From the NCBI GenBank assembly GCA_036558305.1, contig DATBFX010000314.1, forward strand, positions 1 to 22,343: a stretch of DNA of 22,343 bases, written 5' to 3'. This document shows positions 1 through 6,266 of this stretch, one piece after another. A program made the position numbers and the translations under genes. The stretch is from DATBFX01 sp036558305. Its GTDB lineage: Bacteria > Chloroflexota > Chloroflexia > Thermomicrobiales > UBA6265. The notes under the pieces were generated by a model that was not told where the DNA came from, made no database searches, and was given only the letters and a program-made list of their open reading frames with translations. Within the stretch, counting starts at the first letter, position 1; each line of letters begins with the position of its first letter.

Positions 1-32
1 GTGCCGTAGAGCCCCGACACCGAGAACTCCTA

Positions 33-90
33 CGCTTCGCTCAGGCTGGCCATCGACGCGCGGCTGCGAAATGCCATCCTGAGCGAAACG
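33..90. repeat. Imperfect inverted repeat with TTCGCTCAGG core
   Basis: The arms are 33-50 (CGCTTCGCTCAGGCTGGC) and 73-90, whose reverse complement is CGTTTCGCTCAGGATGGC. They match at 16 of 18 bases around a 22-nt spacer. The 'TTCGCTCAGGA' core resembles a dispersed intergenic palindrome common in high-GC genomes; that resemblance is from memory. It lies upstream of the phosphotransferase gene and is not in a convincing ORF. Confidence 0.5.
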
Positions 91-198
91 AAGATCCTGT
101 CCTGGAAGGAAGCTCTCCCGTCGTCGCTCGACGCGGTCACCTGGCCGTCCACCAAGCGCAGGAAAATCGGCACAAGTAGCCGAAGGAGATGAGGCTGG

Positions 199-1236
199 AT
201 GCTCGACGATCCGGGGCTAGATGCCGGCATGATCCCGGCTTGTCTCGCCGCCAACTACGGCATCCGCATCTCCTCGATCGCGTTCCTCCCCCTCGGCCAC
301 GACGCCTACGCCGCCGTCTATCGGGTCGTCGCGGGCGACGACACCACCTATTTCCTCAAAATCCGCTTCGCACCCCCTTTCAAACCCGGCCTGGCCGTGC
401 CGCGAGCTCTCATCGACGCCGGCGTTCCCAACATCCTCGCTCCCCTGCGCACGCTTACCTCCGAACTCTGGTGCCCCCTCGAAGACGACGACGGCCATTC
501 CGTCGTCCTCTACCCGTTCATCTACGACCAGGACGCGAAGATCGTTGGGCTCTCCGACAGCCAATGGCAGGAATTCGGCTCGACCCTGCGCGCCGTCCAC
601 GCCAGCGGTCTTGGCGATCGATTCCGCGGGCAACTCCGGGTTGAGGACTTCGCCCTTCCTTCGGCCGCACTGGTCCGCCAGATCCAAACAATGGTCGATG
701 CCGGCGAGTTCGAATCCGGCGCCGCGTCGGGTCTCGCCGCCTTCTGGCGGGCAAATACCGCACGAATCCACGGCCTCCTCGCGCGGGCAGAGGAACTGGG
801 ACGTTCCCTTCAATCCAAGTCCTTCGAACTGGTGCTCTACCACTCGGACATCCACACCGCCAACATCCTCGTCGGCGACGACGGCCGCATCTGGCTGATC
901 GACTGGGACAGCCCGCTCGTCGCCCCGCGCGAACGCGACCTCCTCTTCGTGATCGGCTCGCGCATCGCCCGACCGGTCGAACCCCGCCAGGAGGACCTTT
1001 TCTTCGACGGTTACGGCCCGACCGAGATCGACCCGACCGCCCTTGCCTTTTACCGCGACGAGCGCATCGTCGAAGACCTCGGCGAATTCGGCAAGAGCGT
1101 CTTCCTCAACCCCCGCCTGAGCGAAGAGGCCCGCGCCATCGAAGCCGACCTGGCCATCGGCTTGTTCGTACCCGGAGGCGACATCGACCGCGCCGAAACG
1201 GTCCCCCGTGTTCGCTGGCCGGGCGAGTCCAGATAA
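199..1236 (+). CDS. Aminoglycoside phosphotransferase-family kinase, APH(9)-like
   Basis: This 345-aa protein has the APH/choline-kinase fold, which transfers ATP phosphate to a small hydroxyl substrate. The catalytic loop reads LYHSDIHTANIL (H215, D217, N222), and the metal-binding motif LIDWDSPLVAPRERDL has D235. The stretch after it, W-D-x-P-x-x-A-P-x-E-R-D-L, is typical of the spectinomycin phosphotransferase (APH(9)) branch. The N-lobe VYRVVAGDDTTYFLKIR supplies the ATP lysine (K in FLKIR). The ATG at 199 is preceded by AGGAG at 184-188 with about 10 nt spacing. The gene is monocistronic and converges on dprA 33 bp away. The family assignment is firm. The substrate is not: environmental members may phosphorylate sugars or other metabolites rather than antibiotics. 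Confidence 0.85.
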   Translation: MLDDPGLDAGMIPACLAANYGIRISSIAFLPLGHDAYAAVYRVVAGDDTTYFLKIRFAPPFKPGLAVPRALIDAGVPNILAPLRTLTSELWCPLEDDDGHSVVLYPFIYDQDAKIVGLSDSQWQEFGSTLRAVHASGLGDRFRGQLRVEDFALPSAALVRQIQTMVDAGEFESGAASGLAAFWRANTARIHGLLARAEELGRSLQSKSFELVLYHSDIHTANILVGDDGRIWLIDWDSPLVAPRERDLLFVIGSRIARPVEPRQEDLFFDGYGPTEIDPTALAFYRDERIVEDLGEFGKSVFLNPRLSEEARAIEADLAIGLFVPGGDIDRAETVPRVRWPGESR

Positions 1237-1269
1237 CCGACGGTCATTCCCTTTGCGGGGCGACTCACG

Positions 1270-2385
1270 TCACGCCCGCACGTAATGCTGCGCCCCCACG
1301 TTCCGCACGAACCCCTTCAACTCCATCATCGCCAGCAACGCCGACCCCTGCGTGATCGCCAGATTCGCCGCCGCGCAGACCTCGTCGATGTGCTGCGGCT
1401 CTCCCGTCAGCAGCGCCAGCAACCGCCGCTCGTCCTCGGTCTCCGGCAACGCCTGCTGGACCTCCGTTTGCGCGGCCCGCTGCCCCAGCTTCAGGTCCTC
1501 CAGGATGTCCGCCGCGCTCGTCACCGGCCGCGCTCCGTCCCGCAGCAAGCGGTTGCATCCCTCACTGGCGTGCGACAGGACGCTGCCGGGCACCACGAAC
1601 ACCTCCCGCCCCTGGTCCGCCGCGAAATCGCAGGTGATCAGCGCCCCGGATCGGTTTGGTGCCTCCACGACGACGATCCCCAGCGACAGCCCCGAGATGA
1701 TCCGGTTCCGCGGCGGAAAGTTCACCGCGTCCGGTTTCGTGTCCGGCGCGTAGTCCGACAGCACCGCCCCCTGCGCCGCGATCTGCTCCGCCAGGTCGGC
1801 GTGCTCGCCCGGATAGATCACGTTTACCCCGCTCCCCAGCACCGCCAGCGTTCGCCCGCCCGCTCGCACCGCCGCCCGGTGCGCGACCGCGTCGATCCCC
1901 CGCGCCAGACCGGAGACGATCGTCACGCCGGCCTCCGCCAACTCCGTCGCCAGTTGGTTCGCCACCTGGCGACCGTACGCCGTCGACCGTCGCGTCCCGA
2001 TGATCGCCACCCCAAGCGCATCTTCCGGTTCCAGCGTTCCTTTGTAATAGAGCACTGGCGGCGGCGATGGGATCTCCGCAAGCAGTCTTGGATACCCCGT
2101 CTCACCCAACGTCACGATCCGCAACCCCAGCCGCGCGATCCGCTCCATCTCCCCGTCGAGCGACAACCGCGACCGCGTCCGCACCAGACTCTCGACCGAT
2201 CGCTCGTCCAGGACCGTCCCCAGCTCGCTCGGCGACGCCGTCCAGGCCGCATCGAGCGTCTCGAACCGATCGAGCAACCGCTGAATGCGTGCCGGACCGA
2301 TGAACGGCACCCGATGGAAGCCGACCCAAAACTTTTGCTCGTCGGCCCGTGCGAGCCGTCGTGTTCCCTCTGTGACCACCGTCAC
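1270..2385 (-). CDS. dprA: DNA-processing protein DprA
   Basis: DprA (Smf) protects incoming single-stranded DNA during natural transformation and loads RecA on it. The 371-aa protein has the full three-part layout. An N-terminal helix-hairpin-helix region (VPFIGPARIQRLLDRF) comes first. The Rossmann-like core follows, with IIGTRRSTAYG, SGLARGIDAVAHRAA, VLGSGVNVIYPGEH, FPPRNRIISGLS, SGALITCDFAADQGREVFVVPG and GCNRLLRDGA. A C-terminal winged-helix domain (about residues 305-371) ends in KGFVRNVGAQHYVRA. The start is GTG at 2385-2383, and no other start gives a better fit to the family N-terminus. Its length is normal. It is on the minus strand alone, convergent with the phosphotransferase gene; no topA or other competence gene is next to it. 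Confidence 0.95.
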   Translation of the reverse strand: MTVVTEGTRRLARADEQKFWVGFHRVPFIGPARIQRLLDRFETLDAAWTASPSELGTVLDERSVESLVRTRSRLSLDGEMERIARLGLRIVTLGETGYPRLLAEIPSPPPVLYYKGTLEPEDALGVAIIGTRRSTAYGRQVANQLATELAEAGVTIVSGLARGIDAVAHRAAVRAGGRTLAVLGSGVNVIYPGEHADLAEQIAAQGAVLSDYAPDTKPDAVNFPPRNRIISGLSLGIVVVEAPNRSGALITCDFAADQGREVFVVPGSVLSHASEGCNRLLRDGARPVTSAADILEDLKLGQRAAQTEVQQALPETEDERRLLALLTGEPQHIDEVCAAANLAITQGSALLAMMELKGFVRNVGAQHYVRA

Positions 2386-2732
2386 CCTCGTCTTCGGCCA
2401 ATCACCTTGCCGGCACCGTCTGCCCGGTTATACGGTACGTACGCCCCGCCGACAGTCGCGGGAACCATCGCTCGTTTTCGGGCGACCCGTGAGAAAGGCC
2501 GTGGTCCGCTGCTATACTTGACAAGGCTTCGTCGTCTCGTTCCCGAATCCTACCGCGAATTCGATTCCCGACCGTCCCGCACGGGGGAATCGCAGTGCCA
2601 TGCAGGAAGTTCGTGACACCTTTTTCGGGCAAGGCCAATCCACGACCAAACGACGACAGCCCACACCATTCAAGTCTGGCAGATTTCGGCGCCATCCATC
2701 CCCATCAACGACGGCGCGCCCTCCGAACCCGG
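2386..2732. other. Divergent intergenic region between dprA and serine hydrolase gene
   Basis: No convincing gene is visible in these 347 bp. They hold the presumed promoters of two divergent genes. The only clear signal is TATACT at 2513-2518 with a weak upstream -35. A GTG at 2595 in frame with the hydrolase has a GGGGGA upstream, but the 46 codons it would add have poor third-position GC and no signal-peptide character. Confidence 0.5.
2489..2518 (+). promoter_or_regulatory. Candidate promoter of the serine hydrolase gene
   Basis: TATACT (2513-2518) is a good -10. GTGAGA (2489-2494) is a 4-of-6 match to the -35 with an 18-bp spacer. It points at the hydrolase gene, leaving a leader of about 200 nt if the start at 2733 is right. 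This is motif evidence only. Confidence 0.35.
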
Positions 2733-3941
2733 ATGGGGTTTCGTGGCGTCCGCCACATACCCTCTCGGCGATTCCAACCATGGGTTCCCTGGACCACAAG
2801 ATTCGCCTTGATCGCCCTCACCCTCCTCATGACCGCGTGCGGCGGTTCGGGCAACGGGGCGCCAAAACCAACCGCCACGCCAACCACCACGCCGACACCC
2901 GTCGTCCCACCGAATCCCCCCGCGACTGCCACCTCTGCCGCGCCTCCCACCGCCGCCGTCACCTCAACCCCCGTCCCAACCGTGGCGGTCGATCCCAAAC
3001 TTCCGCTCGCGATCGCGAAACTGCTCAAGAACCAAGACGGCGTCTTCGGCATCCTCCTCATGCATCCCAACGGGGCCGTCGAATACCAACTCAACGCCGA
3101 CACCCCCTTCATCGCCGCCAGTCTCTACAAACTGGTCCTCCTCGCCAACATTTTCGAGAAACGGGAGCACGGCGAACTCTCGTTCGACCAGGACGTCGAA
3201 CTCCTGCCCGAGTACTTCCCGGAGCCGGGCGACTTCGTCGACAGCTTCTACGACCGCACGACCGTCGGTTCCACCCCCTCGATCGACGACCTCGTCTTCG
3301 CCACCGCGTCCTACTCCAGCAACGTCGCCGCCAAGGCCCTCCTCTCCCTCACCGACACGGCCTCGCTCGACCGGACCACCCTCGCACTCGGTCTCGAAGA
3401 CACCTACCTCTTCATCGATCCGACTGCCGTCACCGACTGGGTTTCGGCAACCGCCACCGCCACCAGCTCCAACGTCGGCGAAGCCGTCGCCTTCGTCGAC
3501 CGGCTTGCCAAAGAGGGGCCCGTCAACATCACGACGCCGCGCGACATGTGCCGCTATTTCCAGCTCCTCCTCGACGGCAAAGTGATCGACCCCGCGGTCA
3601 GCGCCGAAATCCTCGCCCTCCTCAAAAAGCAGGCCATCGACACGGCCTTCCCCAAGTTTCTCCCCGGGGTGGAGATGGCGCACAAGACCGGCAACCTCGA
3701 CCACGTCGTCCACGACGTCGGCATCATCTGGACCCCGACCGGCCCCGTCATCCTCGCCGCCATGATCGAGGACCCTCCCAACGACGACCACGCCACCCAG
3801 ATCATCCAGCGCCTCGCCCTCATCGCCTACGGCACCTACGACGTCCCGCCTTTCACCGCCCACGCGGTCGACGAGACCTCTCCAGTACCCGATTCTCCGG
3901 ACGGTTCCGCACCCTCCGATCAGGACTCCGCGGACGGGTGA
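2733..3941 (+). CDS. Class A beta-lactamase-fold serine hydrolase, probable lipoprotein
   Basis: This 402-aa secreted protein has all three active-site motifs of penicillin-interacting serine enzymes: SLYK (S130, K133), S-S-N (S195-N197) and KTG (K318-G320). The N-terminus is a signal peptide ending in a lipobox-like MTAC, so C36 is the likely lipidated residue. A Pro/Thr-rich linker of about 55 residues tethers the catalytic domain outside the membrane, and the last 30 residues are acidic and disordered. I see no clear omega-loop ExxLN motif, which carries the general base of true class A beta-lactamases. A D,D-peptidase-like or other hydrolase role is therefore as likely as drug hydrolysis. 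The start is chosen at ATG 2733 because earlier in-frame codons do not look coding; GTG 2595 is the alternative. The gene converges on the PIG-L gene with 22 bp between them. Confidence 0.8.
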   Translation: MGFRGVRHIPSRRFQPWVPWTTRFALIALTLLMTACGGSGNGAPKPTATPTTTPTPVVPPNPPATATSAAPPTAAVTSTPVPTVAVDPKLPLAIAKLLKNQDGVFGILLMHPNGAVEYQLNADTPFIAASLYKLVLLANIFEKREHGELSFDQDVELLPEYFPEPGDFVDSFYDRTTVGSTPSIDDLVFATASYSSNVAAKALLSLTDTASLDRTTLALGLEDTYLFIDPTAVTDWVSATATATSSNVGEAVAFVDRLAKEGPVNITTPRDMCRYFQLLLDGKVIDPAVSAEILALLKKQAIDTAFPKFLPGVEMAHKTGNLDHVVHDVGIIWTPTGPVILAAMIEDPPNDDHATQIIQRLALIAYGTYDVPPFTAHAVDETSPVPDSPDGSAPSDQDSADG

Positions 3942-3963
3942 ACGCCGCCGCTCGAGCACTCCC

Positions 3964-4773
3964 TCAACTCAGGCCCGCGAACAGGTCGTCCTCGGTACCA
4001 CGGCCGCTGTCGACCGTGCTGATCGCGCGGTAGACGTGCTGTCGCCCCCACAGGATTCGATGTGCCTCGGGGGGCAGGGTTGCGAGCGCCGCGACCCCGC
4101 CGACCTGGCTCCGGTGGCAGGAAACGGCAGCCCAAACCGCCGGCCAGTACGCCGCCGTGTCGAGCCGGGTGGTCACCATCCAGTCGGGCCAAACGACATC
4201 CCCGCGTCGTTCCCCGTCGACCTTGATCGTCACCTTGCCGAACACCGCCTCGTAGAGGTCCCCCTCAGCGGCCGTCCAGACCCGGTAGTACAACTTCGCC
4301 ACCCGGTGCGATTCGGCACCGGACCCATCGTCGAAGGTTGAATCGGCGGCGCAGGCCAGCGCCGTCGTCGCCAACTGCGAGATGGCCACGTGGTCGGGGT
4401 GACCGTACGCTCCGTCGGGCCCGAACGTCACGACGACGTCGGGTCGAATGCGACGCAATTCGGTCACGATCCGTGCGACCGCCTCGGCCGGATCAGCGCA
4501 CCGCAGGTCACCGTCGACGTAGCCAAGGAATCTGACGTCCGCGACGCCCAGTGCCGCTGTTGCCGCCACCAGCTCTGCCTCCCGCAGTCGCCCCAGAGCG
4601 AGCGGTCCCGGGTAGGCTGAAGCGTCCCCGGTCCAACCACGCTCCCCGCGCGTCGCGCAGACCAGCGATGTCTCGATCCCCTCGGCGGCGTACCTTGCCA
4701 GCGTCCCACCGAACCCCAGCGATTCGTCGTCGGGATGGGCCAGCACCGCCATCAGCCTCAGCGTGCCACACAT
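3964..4773 (-). CDS. PIG-L (LmbE/MshB-like) zinc-dependent deacetylase
   Basis: Members of this family remove N-acetyl groups from GlcNAc-type or related sugars using a metal ion. The 269-aa protein has the metal and catalytic motif AHPDDE (residues 12-17) directly after a short N-terminal strand. It also has the second signature GHPDH (G124-H128) and the intervening RxxE motif (RLREAELVAA). A strong Shine-Dalgarno (GGAGGAG on the minus strand) precedes the ATG at 4773. It lies 89 bp downstream of the methyltransferase gene on the same strand, with a hairpin between them, so co-transcription is uncertain. The length of about 270-290 aa is usual for MshB/Mca/BshB relatives. Which thiol precursor or glycoconjugate it acts on cannot be read from the sequence. 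Confidence 0.9.
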   Translation of the reverse strand: MCGTLRLMAVLAHPDDESLGFGGTLARYAAEGIETSLVCATRGERGWTGDASAYPGPLALGRLREAELVAATAALGVADVRFLGYVDGDLRCADPAEAVARIVTELRRIRPDVVVTFGPDGAYGHPDHVAISQLATTALACAADSTFDDGSGAESHRVAKLYYRVWTAAEGDLYEAVFGKVTIKVDGERRGDVVWPDWMVTTRLDTAAYWPAVWAAVSCHRSQVGGVAALATLPPEAHRILWGRQHVYRAISTVDSGRGTEDDLFAGLS

Positions 4774-4808
4774 CTTGCCACTCCTCCACGTGCGTTAACA
4801 TCGTGCGG

Positions 4809-4842
4809 GGGACGGGGGTCAATTTTGCCTGACCCTCGTCCC
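4809..4842 (-). terminator. Hairpin between methyltransferase and PIG-L genes
   Basis: The arms 4809-4821 (GGGACGGGGGTCA) and 4830-4842 (TGACCCTCGTCCC) pair at 12 of 13 positions around an 8-nt loop. It lies 21 nt past the methyltransferase stop on the minus strand. No T-run follows, so it may attenuate or stabilise the RNA rather than terminate it. Confidence 0.45.
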
Positions 4843-4862
4843 TTGTCCCCAGACCCCTCGCC

Positions 4863-5945
4863 TCAGGGCTTGATCTCGAAGATCAAATTGAGCGGGTTCT
4901 GCGAGAAGTCGAGCCGCCGCACCTCCGAGAAGCCGGCCTCGGCGGCGAAAGCGCGCAGGCGGCGCTCGCCCATGCAGGTGCCCGTCCCTTCGCCGCCCAC
5001 GGCCAACGCCGTGGTCATGCAGTAGTTAACGCTGGCCGCGTAGCCAAAGGAACCGAGACCGAAGGGGTGGTCGATGTTGGCCTGCAGTTCGTCCGAGAAG
5101 TTGAATTCCAGGACGAAGAAGCTGCCGCCGGGCGCCAGCGCCGCACGGATCTGCGGCAGCGCCTGGCGAGGAAACGGCATGTCGTGGACGACGTCGAAGC
5201 AGGTGATCAGGTCGTACGTGCCGGGGATGCCCCGGCCGGCGTCGAGGACCTCGAAGCGGATTCGGTCGCCGACCCCGGCTGCCACGGCGTTCGCCCGCGC
5301 CGCCTCGATCGCCGGGGCGTGGTGGTCGAAACCGACCAGCCGTGCCGCGGGGTAGCCGCGGGCGACCTGAACCAGCGCCATGCCGTTGCCGCAGCCGATG
5401 TCCGCCATCGATCCGCCGGTCAGCAACCGCGCCTCGATGTCCGGCATCGCCGGGAGCCAATCCTGGCAGAGGTAGTTGACGAACGCGGTTCGGCTGAAGC
5501 GCTGGAACCCGCACAACCAGTCGTCTCCAAAACGTTCCTGTGGCACCCCACCACCGTGCCGGAACGCGTCGGTGAGCAAGTCGACGTTTCGCCAGTAGTC
5601 GGGCAGAACGCCGAAGATGCTGGTCAGGTAGAGCGGGCTGTCTTGATTTACAAGGCAGAAGACCTGCTCCGGCGTCAGCGAAAAAGTCCCGGTCGCGCCG
5701 TCGTAGGCGACGTAGCCCTGGCAGGCCATCGCCGAGAGCCATTCGCGGGCGTACCGCTCCGCGATACCGGCACGGCCGGCGAAACCGCTGCTGGTCAACG
5801 GTCCGGCCGCGGCCAAGACGTCGAAAAGCCCGAGCCGGTCGCCGACCACCATCAGCACCCCCATCAGCCCTCCGGTCGTGTCGCCGATGAGTTTCATGCC
5901 TAACTGCTGGGCCTTTTCGACGTCGAGTGTCTGCGTCGCGCTCAC
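4863..5945 (-). CDS. Class I SAM-dependent methyltransferase, Rv2258c-like
   Basis: This 360-aa protein has two parts. The N-terminal winged-helix/dimerisation region (about residues 20-100, LFDVLAAAGPLTSSGFAGRAGIAERYAREWLSAM in outline) resembles Rv2258c-type and O-methyltransferase families. The C-terminal Rossmann domain carries SAM motif I DIGCGNG (182-188), the acidic residue after strand 2 (VGFDHH), FEVLDAGRGIP and the strand-4 motif YDLITCFDVVHDM. The GTG start at 5945 has AAAGGAG 8 nt upstream. The substrate is unknown; the fold fits small-molecule methylation. Its upstream region holds palindromic operator-like sites, suggesting regulated expression. The PIG-L deacetylase gene follows downstream. 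Confidence 0.88.
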   Translation of the reverse strand: MSATQTLDVEKAQQLGMKLIGDTTGGLMGVLMVVGDRLGLFDVLAAAGPLTSSGFAGRAGIAERYAREWLSAMACQGYVAYDGATGTFSLTPEQVFCLVNQDSPLYLTSIFGVLPDYWRNVDLLTDAFRHGGGVPQERFGDDWLCGFQRFSRTAFVNYLCQDWLPAMPDIEARLLTGGSMADIGCGNGMALVQVARGYPAARLVGFDHHAPAIEAARANAVAAGVGDRIRFEVLDAGRGIPGTYDLITCFDVVHDMPFPRQALPQIRAALAPGGSFFVLEFNFSDELQANIDHPFGLGSFGYAASVNYCMTTALAVGGEGTGTCMGERRLRAFAAEAGFSEVRRLDFSQNPLNLIFEIKP

Positions 5946-6062
5946 TTCCGTACTCCTTTGTGCCCCGGCGACTGCCGTGCCAGGGTCGGCAACGATCGAT
6001 CCGTCGCACCGGCGACTCGGTCTCCGGGGACGCTCCCATCCTGCCGCCGCGCCACCTGCCGC

Positions 6063-6116
6063 ACATCTGTCAACGCGCAGAAATCCCCTCGATCATCAAC
6101 ATCTGTCAGATGACAG
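6063..6116. promoter_or_regulatory. Operator-like palindromes upstream of the methyltransferase gene
   Basis: CATCTGTCAGATG (6100-6112) is a perfect palindrome with 6-bp arms around a central T. It overlaps a second palindrome, CTGTCAGATGACAG (6103-6116). The half-site ACATCTGTCA recurs as a direct repeat at 6063-6072 and 6099-6108, 36 bp apart. This spaced, repeated arrangement is typical of a dimeric repressor site. It sits 118-171 bp upstream of the methyltransferase GTG. The regulator is not identified. Confidence 0.5.
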
Positions 6117-6122
6117 ACCTGC

Positions 6123-6246
6123 CGGCGGTCGGCCCCCCCCGGCCCCCCAATCCTGGGGGGTGAACGGGTCGTGCCCAGAGGAGCCGCCCTGAAGGCCGCC
6201 CCCCTTCGTCTCCCCCCAGGATTGGGGGGCCGGGGGGGCCGACGCC
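6123..6246. repeat. Long G/C-rich inverted repeat (about 36-bp arms)
   Basis: The left arm, 6123-6160, and the right arm, 6212-6246, are near-perfect reverse complements apart from one or two extra bases in the C-runs. Each arm contains CCCCCCAATCCTGGGGGG, or its complement, which can itself fold into a small hairpin. The 51-nt centre is unrelated. It starts about 20 nt past the stop of the LuxR-type gene on the minus strand, so it could act as a transcription end or RNA-stabilising structure. It could also be a small miniature mobile or REP-like unit. No T-run is visible. Confidence 0.75.
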
Positions 6247-6266
6247 GGGGGGGCCGAACCGTCCGC

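Noticed and set aside
30..254. Minus-strand 74-aa ORF at the left edge
   Set aside because: Low-complexity residues, overlaps the phosphotransferase start and the inverted repeat, with no ribosome site or family features.
2595..2732. N-terminal extension of the serine hydrolase from GTG 2595
   Set aside because: A GGGGGA lies upstream, but the added 46 codons have poor third-position GC and precede an otherwise complete signal peptide.
4036..4620. Plus-strand ORFs opposite the PIG-L gene
   Set aside because: They are antisense shadows rich in Arg/Pro with no start signals.
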